Shown: positions 9,045-17,140, counted from the first letter of the stretch. The stretch is DNA of 41,527 bases from Massilia sp. UBA2604 (GCA_002339265.1 DDKG01000298.1:7271-48797), one strand, 5' to 3'. Translations and numbers: made by a program. The notes: generated by a model not told the origin, from the sequence alone.

Positions 9045-9112
9045 GTCTCCTCCAGTTTTCTCCGAAAATTGGATTCCCGCCCGCCAACCATCAGGTTCGC
9101 GGGCGTTTTTTT
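9045..9112 (+). ncRNA. Predicted ~68-nt small RNA with anti-Shine-Dalgarno 5' end
   Basis: The promoter at 9010-9038 fixes the probable start, and the terminator T-run ends near 9112. The predicted transcript has an unpaired 5' end with GUCUCCUCC (9045-9053, the last two bases also able to join the first stem). A nine-pair hairpin follows, with CCAGTTTTC (9052-9060) against GAAAATTGG (9064-9072) across a three-base TCC loop, and then a terminator hairpin. CUCCUCC is complementary to strong ribosome-binding sites (GGAGGAG), as in several anti-SD small RNAs of proteobacteria. No start codon with a ribosome site lies in it. I recall an Rfam family of short toxic small RNAs from betaproteobacteria, but cannot test membership here. 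Expression is inferred. Confidence 0.6.
9078..9112 (+). terminator. Rho-independent terminator of the predicted small RNA
   Basis: CGCCCGC (9078-9084) pairs with GCGGGCG (9099-9105), followed by seven T residues (9106-9112). The reverse strand has no T-run after the stem, so it acts on plus-strand transcription. No plus-strand gene precedes it, which is what pointed to the small RNA. Confidence 0.85.
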
Positions 9113-9124
9113 CTGTGGGTGAGC

Positions 9125-9862
9125 TCAGGCGTCTTCGCCCTGGAAGGCGTTAGCGCGCCAGGTCAGCACCAGCGTGTCACGGTAGCCGTGTTCGCCCAGC
9201 GGCTGGATCGGCGTCGATTCGTGGATCACGGCGGCGTCGTCAAGCAGCAGCAGGGTCCAGGGTTCAAGCATGGTGAAACGTTGTCCGGCCGGACCATCGG
9301 CGTCGAACACGCGCGTCTCGCCGCCCTTGATGTCGTTGCGGCCGATGAGGATCACGGCCACGAAGTTGACGCCGTCGCGGTGCGCGCCCTCGGGCGTCGG
9401 GCGGCCGATGCCGTCGGCGGTGTCGATGCGGAACTGGTGCGCTTCGACGAACCAGCGCTGCTGGCCCGCGGCCTTCGAACAGACCTCGCCCAGTGCGCGC
9501 AGCAGCTTGCTCCAGGCCGGATTGGCGACGGTGCCGGCTTCCATCGGCGCGAACAGGCGGTGCATGCCGCCGTGCAGCGCGTTGTACTCGACCGGCTGCC
9601 AGTGCGCGCGGTGCGGCGTCTGCGCCAGCTGGCCGGCGTCGTCGATGAAGCAGGAGTGGCGGCGGCGCCGGTAGCGGCCGCCGTCCTTCAGGTATTCGTC
9701 CAGCTCGAGCCGGTCCCAGCTCGGCACGAGCGAGTCCAGCTCGTCGATGCCGCAGCCGGCCAGCGCGGCGACATCCAGAGGACGCAGGACGGCATAACCG
9801 GTGCTGCGCAGGGCGTCCGTCAGCTGCGACGGGTCGAGATAAGGGAGATGCATAGTAGTCAT
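9125..9862 (-). CDS. 2-oxoglutarate/Fe(II)-dependent dioxygenase (2OG-Fe_Oxy_2 type)
   Basis: A 245-residue soluble protein of the 2OG-Fe_Oxy_2 family (relatives of bacterial free-amino-acid hydroxylases such as L-isoleucine dioxygenase). The iron ligands are visible as H161-x-D163 in EGAHRDGVNF and H214 in AAVIHESTPI, and R228 in YRDTLVLTWR should bind 2-oxoglutarate. The N-terminal third (YRRRRHSCF and the W-Q-P-x-E-Y segment) matches the family's substrate half. ATG 9862 or 9853 are both possible. The frame continues upstream into the neighbouring gene but without family resemblance. The DUF2306 gene ends 25 bases upstream on the same strand, so the two are probably co-transcribed. The hydroxylated substrate is unknown; a free amino acid is a guess from the family. 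Confidence 0.8.
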   Translation of the reverse strand: MTTMHLPYLDPSQLTDALRSTGYAVLRPLDVAALAGCGIDELDSLVPSWDRLELDEYLKDGGRYRRRRHSCFIDDAGQLAQTPHRAHWQPVEYNALHGGMHRLFAPMEAGTVANPAWSKLLRALGEVCSKAAGQQRWFVEAHQFRIDTADGIGRPTPEGAHRDGVNFVAVILIGRNDIKGGETRVFDADGPAGQRFTMLEPWTLLLLDDAAVIHESTPIQPLGEHGYRDTLVLTWRANAFQGEDA

Positions 9863-9887
9863 CCCGTTAGCGTAGCACTTTTCGTCT

Positions 9888-10745
9888 TTACGAGTGAAGG
9901 CCTCCGCCAAAGGCAGGATGCGCCAGATAGGCGAACAGCGGCGCCAGGCGGCGGCCGATATGCGGCAGCCAATAGGCATGGGCGAACAGCCAGGTCGCCA
10001 GCGCCAGCACGACCACCAGCGCCACGATGCCGGCCTGGCCCAGCACCCTGCGCGGCAGCGCGAACGCCGGCTGGGCGTGGCGCCGTATGAAGTATTCGGC
10101 CACCAGCAGGTTGGGCACGTAGAAGAAGAAACTCATCACCATGTCGAACGGCCCGTCGAAGCTGCCCGTGTGGCCGGCGCCGCCCAGCGCCTTGAGCCAG
10201 ATGCCGTAGTACATGCGGTACAGCCAGGAGCCGATGCCGAGCGCGAACAGGCGGATCGCCCAGGCGCGGTGCAGCTCGAGGCGGCGCGCGGCCGCATGGC
10301 GCCAGGCCTGCAGCGCTGCCAGCACGGTCAGCACGCCGTACAGGCCGAAGCCGATCTCCATCACGACGCCACCCACCGCGCCTTGCAGGGCGAGGTAGGC
10401 CAGGCCGCCGATGCCGGCCAGCAGGGCCGAGACGACGTAGACGCGGCCGGTCCAGCGGTGCAGGCGCGGATGGCGCGTGCGCAGGGCCGTGATGAACTGC
10501 AGGGGGCCGAGCAGCAGCACGCTGGAGCCGGCAATGAAATGCATGCCGATCATCGTGGCGGCCGCGATGGCGCCGGGTTCGTACAGGCGCGGGAGCACCT
10601 CGTTCCAGTCCTGCTCGAGGGTGCCGGCCAGGATCGCACCGCCGTAGAACACGGCGATATAGAGGCTGAAGATGCCGGTGCTGATCCAGACGATGGCCAG
10701 CAGGGAGCGTAGGGGCAGCCTGGCGAGGGGAGGGGAACTGGACAC
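9888..10745 (-). CDS. DUF2306-like integral membrane protein
   Basis: A 285-residue protein with about seven transmembrane helices (first near residues 12-40, last near 240-262). Conserved-looking residues are a membrane histidine in GMHFIAGS, and RHPRLHRWTGRVYV and RRLELHRAWAIRLFALG, the paired basic/histidine loops typical of DUF2306 proteins. The function of this family is not established; the histidines in the membrane are suggestive of heme or metal binding but that is inference. It precedes the dioxygenase gene by 25 bases and probably shares its transcript. The start at ATG 10745 puts a short polar tail before the first helix. Confidence 0.7.
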   Translation of the reverse strand: MSSSPPLARLPLRSLLAIVWISTGIFSLYIAVFYGGAILAGTLEQDWNEVLPRLYEPGAIAAATMIGMHFIAGSSVLLLGPLQFITALRTRHPRLHRWTGRVYVVSALLAGIGGLAYLALQGAVGGVVMEIGFGLYGVLTVLAALQAWRHAAARRLELHRAWAIRLFALGIGSWLYRMYYGIWLKALGGAGHTGSFDGPFDMVMSFFFYVPNLLVAEYFIRRHAQPAFALPRRVLGQAGIVALVVVLALATWLFAHAYWLPHIGRRLAPLFAYLAHPAFGGGLHS

Positions 10746-10797
10746 GACGGCGTACTCCGGATTCGGATGAATTCCGATTCTACTGCCGTGTCATGCG

Positions 10798-10821
10798 AAA
10801 AACCATCCGCCTTAGCGGCGG
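10798..10821 (-). terminator. Probable Rho-independent terminator of the M1 peptidase gene
   Basis: Read on the minus strand, CCGCC-GCTAA-GGCGG (10821-10807) is followed four bases later by five T residues (10802-10798). It lies 40 bases beyond the peptidase stop codon and before the DUF2306 start. The gap between stem and T-run weakens it. Confidence 0.5.
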
Positions 10822-10826
10822 CAGGA

Positions 10827-10847
10827 CGGCCGGATCAAGTCCGGCCG
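10827..10847. repeat. Perfect 8-bp inverted repeat after the M1 peptidase gene
   Basis: CGGCCGGA (10827-10834) and TCCGGCCG (10840-10847) flank a five-base loop, 14 bases after the peptidase stop. There is no T-run beside it. It may stabilise the mRNA 3' end or act together with the hairpin at 10807-10821. Confidence 0.55.
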
Positions 10848-10860
10848 CCCCGGGCTCCGG

Positions 10861-13227
10861 TCAAGGGGATGGCGCGGGAGCAGCGGCCGGCTTGGCGCCC
10901 GACATCTCGCGCATCAGGTTGCCCGGATCGCGCTCGGTCTTGAACAGCTCCAGGCGCGCCGGCACGGCCTTGCGCGGCCAGGCGTTGTTGCTGGTGTCGA
11001 TGTCGGCGGTCTCCCAGTACGGGTCCTGCACCAGACCGACGATCGGCTCGTCGGTGACGAACAGGCGGGTGATCTTCGTCGGCGAGTTGCGCCAGACCTG
11101 GGCCGGGATGCGCTCGATCGTCTTCTTGCCGCTCTTGAGTTCGATCTCGACGATCAGCGGCATCACCAGGCCGCCGCGGTTGGAAAAGTCGACCAGGGTC
11201 AGGTGCTTGCCTTCCGCGAGCAGCGCCTTTTCCCAGTCTTCGAGGCCGGACATCATCTCGTTGTAGCGCTTGCGCTCCTTTTCGGTGACGGTGTAGTCGT
11301 CATGCTCGTTGTAGAAGTCCTTCAGCTCCGGATGGCGGTCGACGCGGCGCTCCATGCCCGCGTCGCGTTGCTCGGTGACCGACACCGGCTCGGCGTCCCG
11401 GCGCGCACGCGCCAGGGCCTTCTCGACGTCCGGATTGCGGCTGCTGACCGTGTACTCGGTCATGCCGTCGATGCCGATGTCGACCGCGTCGTTGGTGTAG
11501 AACCAGCCGCGCCAGAACCAGTCGAGGTCCGTGCCTGAGGCGTCTTCCATGGTGCGGAAGAAGTCGGCCGGGGTGGGGCGCTTGAACTTCCAGCGATTGA
11601 CGTATTCCTTGAAGGCGAAGTCGAACAGCTCGCGTCCGAGGATGGTCTCGCGCAGGATCACCAGGGCGGTGGCCGGCTTGCCGTAGGCGCTGTGGCCGCG
11701 CTGCAGGTTCGACTCGGCATTGGTCATGATCGGCGTCTGGTTCGGGCTGCGCATATAGGCCGCGATGTCGCGCGGCTCGCCGCGCCGGCTCGGGTAGCCT
11801 TTTTCCCAGGCCTGCTCGGCCAGGAACTGCACGAAGCTGTTCATGCCCTCGTCCATCCAGGTCCACTGGCGCTCGTCCGAGTTGACGATCATCGGGAAGT
11901 AATTGTGGCCGACCTCGTGGATGATCACGCTGATCAGGCCATACTTGGCGGCCTTCGAATAGGTGATCTCGCCAGTCTTCGCGTCCTTGACCGGACGGCG
12001 GCCATTGAACGACAGCATCGGGTATTCCATGCCGCCCACCGGGCCGTTGACCGAGATCGCCACCGGATACGGGTAGTCCAGCGCGTACTTGTTGTACTGC
12101 TCGATGGTGTGGATCACGGCCGGCGTCGAGTAGCGTTCCCACAGCGGGTTGGCTTCCTTCGGATAGAACGACATCGCCATCACGTCCTGCTTGCCGCTCT
12201 TGATGCCCTGGGCGTCCCAGATGAACTTGCGGCTCGAGGCGAAGGCGAAGTCGCGCACGTTCTTGGCGGCGAAGCGCCAGGTCTTGGTGCCGGTGGCGCG
12301 GCCCTTCTCGGCCTGCTCGGCCTCTTGCTGGCTGACGATGATCACCGGCTTGGTGGCAGTGCGCGCCTGCTTCAGGCGCTCGCGCTGGGTCGCGGTAAGG
12401 ACTTCGCCGGCGTTCTGCAGTTCGCCGGTGGCGGTGACCAGGTGGTCGCTCGGGGCCGTGATCGAGACGTCGTAGTCGCCGAATTCGAGCGTGAACTCGC
12501 CGTCGCCCAGGTATTGCGCGTTGCGCCAGCCGGCGGCGTCATAGTAGGCGGCCATGCGCGGGAACCACTGCGCGATCTCGTAGATGTCGTTGCCGTCGTC
12601 GAAGCGCTCGAAGCCCATGCGGCGTCCCAGCACGTTCATCTCGGGCACGTTGAAGCGCCAGGTCACGTTGAACGAGGTGCGCGCGCCGGGCTTGAGCGGC
12701 TGCGGCAGGTCGATCCGCATCATCGTCTTGTTGATCGTATGGGCCAGCGCGCGGCCGTCGCCGCCGGTCACGCTCTGGATGTCGATGCCGCCGGCGAAGG
12801 TGCGCGAGGCGAGAACGTGGCGCAGCGTCTCGAACTTGACGCCGTCATTGCCGCGCGACTGCCAGGCTTCGCGCGAGGGCAGGGTGGCGATGCTGCGGTT
12901 GTCCGAATCCGGGCGGAACATGTTCTGGTCGAGCTGCACCCACAGATAGGACAGCGTGTCCGGCGAATTATTGTAATAGGTGACCGTGCCGGCGCCGCTG
13001 AGCGCGCGCTTGTTCTCGTCGAGCGTGACGCGGATCTTGTAGTCGGCGCGCTGCTGCCAGTAGGCGTGGCCCGGGGCGCCGGACGCGGTGCGGGTCGTGC
13101 CGGGTGTCGGCAGCAGCTCGTCGAGCTGGCGGAACTTGTCGTCGAAGGGTGCGGCGGCTTGGGCCGGAGCGGCCAACGCCGCGACGGCGAGGCATAGCGC
13201 TGCCACGCCAATGGGCATACGGAACAT
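10861..13227 (-). CDS. Exported M1-family metallopeptidase
   Basis: A 788-residue protein with a signal peptide (residues 1-25, ending PAQAAAPF). The zinc site is complete: HEVGH at about residue 437 followed by the glutamate of WTWMDEGMNSF, the HExxH-x18-E pattern of gluzincins. The exopeptidase substrate motif appears as GGMEYP about 40 residues earlier, a variant of GxMEN. The N-terminal beta-saddle (residues 50-280) precedes the catalytic domain. The C-terminal part ends in a proline/alanine-rich tail. It probably trims peptides in the periplasm. The start at ATG 13227 has a good AGGGGA ribosome site six bases upstream; ATG 13218 is an alternative. That ribosome site is half of a 10-bp inverted repeat (13230-13299), so translation may be structurally controlled. 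Confidence 0.88.
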   Translation of the reverse strand: MFRMPIGVAALCLAVAALAAPAQAAAPFDDKFRQLDELLPTPGTTRTASGAPGHAYWQQRADYKIRVTLDENKRALSGAGTVTYYNNSPDTLSYLWVQLDQNMFRPDSDNRSIATLPSREAWQSRGNDGVKFETLRHVLASRTFAGGIDIQSVTGGDGRALAHTINKTMMRIDLPQPLKPGARTSFNVTWRFNVPEMNVLGRRMGFERFDDGNDIYEIAQWFPRMAAYYDAAGWRNAQYLGDGEFTLEFGDYDVSITAPSDHLVTATGELQNAGEVLTATQRERLKQARTATKPVIIVSQQEAEQAEKGRATGTKTWRFAAKNVRDFAFASSRKFIWDAQGIKSGKQDVMAMSFYPKEANPLWERYSTPAVIHTIEQYNKYALDYPYPVAISVNGPVGGMEYPMLSFNGRRPVKDAKTGEITYSKAAKYGLISVIIHEVGHNYFPMIVNSDERQWTWMDEGMNSFVQFLAEQAWEKGYPSRRGEPRDIAAYMRSPNQTPIMTNAESNLQRGHSAYGKPATALVILRETILGRELFDFAFKEYVNRWKFKRPTPADFFRTMEDASGTDLDWFWRGWFYTNDAVDIGIDGMTEYTVSSRNPDVEKALARARRDAEPVSVTEQRDAGMERRVDRHPELKDFYNEHDDYTVTEKERKRYNEMMSGLEDWEKALLAEGKHLTLVDFSNRGGLVMPLIVEIELKSGKKTIERIPAQVWRNSPTKITRLFVTDEPIVGLVQDPYWETADIDTSNNAWPRKAVPARLELFKTERDPGNLMREMSGAKPAAAPAPSP

Positions 13228-13229
13228 GG

Positions 13230-13299
13230 ATCCCCTGAGTTTGTAGTTGATGGTTAGAAAAGAATTCTAGCCTTGATGCTCATCAACCGCTCAGGGGAT
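13230..13299 (-). promoter_or_regulatory. Leader with inverted repeat that could mask the M1 peptidase ribosome site
   Basis: ATCCCCTGAG (13230-13239) and CTCAGGGGAT (13290-13299) are perfect 10-bp inverted copies 50 bases apart. On the minus-strand mRNA the second arm contains the AGGGGA ribosome site. Between the arms lies another perfect repeat, TTGATG-CT-CATCAA (13273-13286), and a third TTGATG at 13247-13252 could compete for pairing. A weak promoter (TTAACT-17-TTTACA on the minus strand) would start transcription at about the outer arm. Whether the element is RNA structure, operator or both is not resolved by sequence. Confidence 0.45.
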
Positions 13300-13342
13300 T
13301 TGTAAAAATCCTGAAATATATGGAGTTAAGTACAGGGACTTT

Positions 13343-14785
13343 CTAGTGGCGGCCTACGCGCTTGTAAGGACGCGACGAGGACCCAAACACCGACATGCCG
13401 CTGTCGGCGTCAAGGCGATGCAGCTCGATCGGGCGCGACAGGATGAACAGCAGCTTGTCGGATTCCGCATACAGCGGCTCCCACGGCATGTCGCGGTTGG
13501 CGACCATCAGCTGGCCGTCGCGCTCGGCGATCTCGAAGTCGCCCAGGCCTTCGATCCGGTATTTGCCGACCAGGGCCTGCCGGTCTTGCGGCGTCAGTTC
13601 GACCGTCGTGCGCAGGCGGGTCTGGTTGCCGGCCCATTTGTATTCATTGGCGATGGCGCGCGTCAGGGCTTCCGCCAGCTCGCCGCCATTGTCGCCATTG
13701 GTCAGCACCACCGCGCCGTCGCCGCCTTCGATCCAGCCGATCATGAACGCCTTGAATCCCATATTGCTGCCGCCATGGCCGAAGCTCTTGCCACCTTCAC
13801 GGATATCCAGGCCCAGCGCGTAGTCGCTCATCACCGGGGTCAGCATGGTGCGCGTCATGGCCGGCGACAGCACGCCGTTGTCGGCGCCCGCCGCGCCTTG
13901 CTGCAGCGCGATGACGAATTTCGCCAGGTCGCCCGGCGTGGTCCACAGGCCGGCCGCGGCCTGCTCGGGATGGGTGTAAGCGCCGCCGCGGTATGGCTTG
14001 CCCTCGTCATCGTGAGGGCGCGCTGCCCTGGCCTGCAAGACCGCCGGCAGCGGCTGGGCGAAGGTGCTCTCACCCATGCCCAGCGGCGCCAGCACCGATT
14101 CCTGCATCAGGACGTCGAACGGCTTGCCGGCGCGGTCGATCATGGCCTGCTGCAGCACGGTATAGCCGCCGCCCGAGTAGCGCCATTTGGTACCTGGCTC
14201 CGTGTCGACCTTGACGGCCTTGGTATTGGCGGCCCAGGCGCCGTCCAGCACCTGCACCAGCGTCGGCGCGCTTTTACCGCCCGCATAACCGGGGAAACCC
14301 GGGACGGTCGTGCCGCCGGTATGCGACAGCAGCTGGTGCACGCTCGGCTGGCCATATTTGGATGGCAGCTTCCAGCTGGTGAGCGCGCCGTCGATGCAGG
14401 CGTCGAGCTGCAGCTTGCCTTGCTCCACCATGCGCAGCGCCGCCATCGCGGTCACCGGCTTGCTGATCGAGGCAGACTGGAACAGGGTGTCCGGCGTCAC
14501 CGCCGGCCCGCCTGTCCACGCCACGCCATAGCCGCGGCTCCAGGCCAGCTTGCCGTCCTTGACCACGGCCACGCTCACGCCCGGCACCTTCAGGCGCGTC
14601 ATCGCTTGTTGCAGGCTTTCGGTCTTGAGTGGCGCGCTTGCCAGCGCGATGGCCGGGGGCAGGCCGGCTTCGATACGGGCGATGGCGGCATCGTCGGCAT
14701 GGACCAGGGGCGCGGCCAGCAGCGCCAGGCAGGCGATCGCCAGACGGGAACGTGTGAGGGGGGCGGCAGGCTGCTTGGACTTCAT
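13343..14785 (-). CDS. Exported serine hydrolase of the beta-lactamase / class C fold
   Basis: A 480-residue protein with a signal peptide (about residues 1-30, ending APLVHADD). It carries the penicillin-recognising serine-enzyme motifs: S106-I-S-K109, a YSG triad near residue 203 in place of YxN, and HGG (FGHGGSNMGF) near residue 335 as the KTG-equivalent. A C-terminal lipocalin-like extension follows (about residues 390-480). YSG-type enzymes of this fold (EstB, DD-peptidase- and AmpH-like proteins) are usually esterases or peptidases rather than resistance enzymes, so I do not call it an antibiotic-resistance gene. ATG 14785 has an AGGGAGAG ribosome site. It is convergent with nothing and lies upstream of the M1 peptidase gene on the same strand. 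Confidence 0.85.
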   Translation of the reverse strand: MKSKQPAAPLTRSRLAIACLALLAAPLVHADDAAIARIEAGLPPAIALASAPLKTESLQQAMTRLKVPGVSVAVVKDGKLAWSRGYGVAWTGGPAVTPDTLFQSASISKPVTAMAALRMVEQGKLQLDACIDGALTSWKLPSKYGQPSVHQLLSHTGGTTVPGFPGYAGGKSAPTLVQVLDGAWAANTKAVKVDTEPGTKWRYSGGGYTVLQQAMIDRAGKPFDVLMQESVLAPLGMGESTFAQPLPAVLQARAARPHDDEGKPYRGGAYTHPEQAAAGLWTTPGDLAKFVIALQQGAAGADNGVLSPAMTRTMLTPVMSDYALGLDIREGGKSFGHGGSNMGFKAFMIGWIEGGDGAVVLTNGDNGGELAEALTRAIANEYKWAGNQTRLRTTVELTPQDRQALVGKYRIEGLGDFEIAERDGQLMVANRDMPWEPLYAESDKLLFILSRPIELHRLDADSGMSVFGSSSRPYKRVGRH

Positions 14786-14861
14786 GGTCTCTCCCTACGA
14801 TGTGGACAAATGGCCAATAGTATGGAGATGCCGGACGAGGCGAACAAGCGAAGCGTAGATT

Positions 14862-16055
14862 TTATGCGGCCGGCATGCTGAAGGTGAAGGTGGTGCGTTC
14901 CTCGCTCGACTGCACGCCGATCGCGCCGCCGTGCGCGCGCGCGATCTGGTCGACGATGTACAGGCCCAGCCCCAGTCCATCGTCGCCGCGGCGCGAGCGG
15001 GCGCGCCAGTAAGGCTTGAACAGCTGGTCGATGATGGCCGGCTCCAGCGGAGGGCCCGCATTGCTCACCTCGAGCACGAAGCCGCCATCATGGATCCCGG
15101 CGTTTACTTTGACTGGACAAGCCGGAGCTCCGTGGATCAGCGCATTCTTGATCAGGTTGGACAGCAGCTGCGCCAGTCGCTGCGGATCGCAATGCAGGGC
15201 CAGGCCGCGCGCGATATCGCTGTCGATCACATGCTCGGGATGCGCGTTGCGCAGTTCATCAATCACCTGCTCCAGGACCCGGTCGACATCCGCGTGTCGG
15301 CACAACTCGAGGGCCAGTCCGGAGCCCATACGGCCACGTGTGAAGTCGACAACGTTGTCCACCAGGCCAGACATGCGCAGCGCGCTGCTGCGGATACTCC
15401 CCGCCACCTTGAGCGTAAAGGGATCGTCGTGGCGCAGCGCCAGCAGCTCGGCGCCGTTCAGGACCGCGCTCAGCGGTGTGCGCAGGTCGTGACCGAGCAC
15501 CGCAATGAACTGTTCGCGCAGTTCGGCGGTATCGCGTTCGGATACCAGGGCAGTGTTGGCGGCGTTCAGCGAACGTTCCGATTCCAGCTGGCGCGACACC
15601 AGTTCGGCGAACAGCGTCAGCGCCTCCACGGTCGCGCCCTCGCTCAGCCTCGCCGGTTCCGGATCGAGGCCGCACAGTGTGCCGAAGTAAAAGCCGTCAG
15701 GACGGAAGATGGGAATCGAAAAATAGCTCTGGAAGCCGTAGATGCGCGGGGTGTGGTGATCGCGATAGCGCTCACTGTCACGCACGCTGTCGATCACGAT
15801 CGTCTGCCTGTTTTCGCGCACTTCCTCGCACAGCGTGGTGGTGACGTCGAGCGGGGCGCCGGGCACGAGGCCGAATCCAAGTTGATCGTACACCGCGCAG
15901 GTGGTCCAGCTGTTCGCGGTGACGTGGGCGATGCAGACGAAGCGCAGGCCGGTGAGTGCGGCAACGGTTTCCAGCATGCGTGGGACCGCGGCCATGGCCT
16001 GGATTTCCTTGACGTGGCTCGATAGCGAGTCCGGCATGGTAAGCTCCAATTTCAT
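14862..16055 (-). CDS. Cytoplasmic GAF-domain histidine kinase (orphan)
   Basis: A 397-residue protein without transmembrane helices. A GAF domain spans about residues 20-165 (VYDQLGFGL, YFSIPIFRPDG, GTLCGLDP), a short coiled coil follows, then HisKA with phospho-acceptor H189 in VLGHDLRTPL, and the ATPase domain with N box (NLIKNALIHG) and G2 (GLGLGLYIV). The G1 motif reads SNAGPPL instead of the usual D-x-G, so the key aspartate is replaced by asparagine; some active kinases tolerate this. The ligand is unknown: C83-type chromophore attachment is not evident. No response regulator is adjacent, so it is an orphan in this window. ATG 16055 is preceded by a weak ribosome site. Confidence 0.8.
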   Translation of the reverse strand: MKLELTMPDSLSSHVKEIQAMAAVPRMLETVAALTGLRFVCIAHVTANSWTTCAVYDQLGFGLVPGAPLDVTTTLCEEVRENRQTIVIDSVRDSERYRDHHTPRIYGFQSYFSIPIFRPDGFYFGTLCGLDPEPARLSEGATVEALTLFAELVSRQLESERSLNAANTALVSERDTAELREQFIAVLGHDLRTPLSAVLNGAELLALRHDDPFTLKVAGSIRSSALRMSGLVDNVVDFTRGRMGSGLALELCRHADVDRVLEQVIDELRNAHPEHVIDSDIARGLALHCDPQRLAQLLSNLIKNALIHGAPACPVKVNAGIHDGGFVLEVSNAGPPLEPAIIDQLFKPYWRARSRRGDDGLGLGLYIVDQIARAHGGAIGVQSSEERTTFTFSMPAA

Positions 16056-16099
16056 AATCCCCCCATCTTAGCACGCCGGTCCGGCCTGCAAGACCTGGT

Positions 16100-17140
16100 T
16101 CATGCCAGCCAGCGCCCGTCCTGGTACACCCTTTCCTCGCCCAGGTAGACCGCGTCGGTCACCGCGAACACGTCGATGTGATAGCGCGCGTCCTTGCGCT
16201 TGAAGCCGGGCTTCGGATAGACGCCGTGCTTGGCGCCCAGCGACAGGTGGATGCCGCACATGCGCTCGTAGGTGCCGATATCGTCCACCCGCAGCTCGCG
16301 CGTGAAGGCGCGGTTCAGGCCGAAGCCCAGTTCGCGCACCCAGACTTCGCCTTCGTCGGCAGTGATGTTGTCCAGCACCTGCTGGAAGGCCGGCGTCGCG
16401 TTCTCGGTGGCGACCACGCGCCCGGCCTCGATCACGAGGGTCACCGGCACATCCGGACGGTTGGAGCGATAGCTGGTGTCGCCGAACACATGGATCTGCA
16501 CCCGGCCGTGCACCGCTTCCAGGTCGAGCGCTTCGGTGAACACTTCGCCGATCGGGAACTGGCCGCCGACGTTCTTCATGTCGCTGTAGTCGCCGATATT
16601 GAGCTTGGCCGGCTCGAACGGCGAGGCGAAGGTGAGCGTCTCGCCGCCGCCGACCACGCGGCCATGCGGCGCGCGGTCGATGCGCTCCTTGAGCGCGCGG
16701 CCCGTGCCCCTGAAGTACGCCGGGTCGTAGGCCAGGGCGTCGATATAGTGCTCGCCCTGGATGCCCGGCATGCGCGACAGGTGCACATGCTCGATCACTT
16801 TCAGGTCGAGCTTGAACAGCTCGACCCGCATGCGAAAGCCGTCGAGGCGGAAGTTGGACGACTGCAGCAGCACCACCAGCTCGCCCGCCGCCATGGTGCG
16901 GAAGGCCGCCAGCACCGCGTCCGGCGTCACCGCATCGAAGTCGATGAAGCTCGCATCCGGCAGGTTGCGCCGGTAGGCTTCGAGCAGCAGGCGAGAAAGA
17001 CCGGTGCGGGTGTCGTACACCACCAGCGCCCGCTGCGCAGGCCCGTGTTCGAGCGCGATCGTCAGCACGTCATGCAGATGCCTGGTGGCGGCATCGACGG
17101 CGTGCGAAGGGAGGTCGGCGTGGGGATCGGCAGCGGTCAT
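16100..17140 (-). CDS. M29-like (AmpS/aminopeptidase T) metallopeptidase
   Basis: A 346-residue cytoplasmic protein. The C-terminal half carries features of the M29 aminopeptidase family: an acidic GEVF motif (about residue 205), a VRELGFGLN segment, HLSLGAKHG and a final H-x-D in RYHIDVF, which together supply the two-metal ligands. The N-terminal half is the substrate-entry domain (RALVVYDTRTGLSR). M29 enzymes remove N-terminal residues from peptides using two divalent metals. Ligand assignments are by motif only. ATG 17140 lies 45 bases downstream of a TATAAT element read on the minus strand (17190-17185). It is divergent from the tubulin-like operon, sharing a 260-base control region. Confidence 0.7.
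   Translation of the reverse strand: MTAADPHADLPSHAVDAATRHLHDVLTIALEHGPAQRALVVYDTRTGLSRLLLEAYRRNLPDASFIDFDAVTPDAVLAAFRTMAAGELVVLLQSSNFRLDGFRMRVELFKLDLKVIEHVHLSRMPGIQGEHYIDALAYDPAYFRGTGRALKERIDRAPHGRVVGGGETLTFASPFEPAKLNIGDYSDMKNVGGQFPIGEVFTEALDLEAVHGRVQIHVFGDTSYRSNRPDVPVTLVIEAGRVVATENATPAFQQVLDNITADEGEVWVRELGFGLNRAFTRELRVDDIGTYERMCGIHLSLGAKHGVYPKPGFKRKDARYHIDVFAVTDAVYLGEERVYQDGRWLA

Larger units (their letters stand above)
8770..9124. other. 355-base intergenic region holding pump-operon control sequences and a predicted small RNA
   Basis: No convincing protein gene lies here. The plus-strand frame at 8784-9122 has no ribosome site, no recognisable family and runs through a terminator. The left part should carry the minus-strand promoter of the efflux operon. 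A perfect inverted repeat, GGCCA-6-TGGCC (8881-8896), is a possible operator. The right part is more AT-rich than its surroundings and contains a promoter (9010-9038), a predicted small RNA (9045-9112) and its terminator (9078-9112), listed separately. Confidence 0.6.

Noticed and set aside
8784..9122. A 112-codon plus-strand frame in the intergenic region
   Set aside because: No ribosome site, no resemblance to a protein, and it runs through a promoter and a terminator that fit a small RNA better.
13343..14785. Calling the serine hydrolase a resistance beta-lactamase
   Set aside because: It has YSG instead of YxN and a C-terminal extension, as in esterases and peptidases of this fold; no resistance context.
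13346..14881. A 511-codon plus-strand open frame
   Set aside because: Antisense to the serine hydrolase gene, which has clear SxxK, YSG and HGG motifs.
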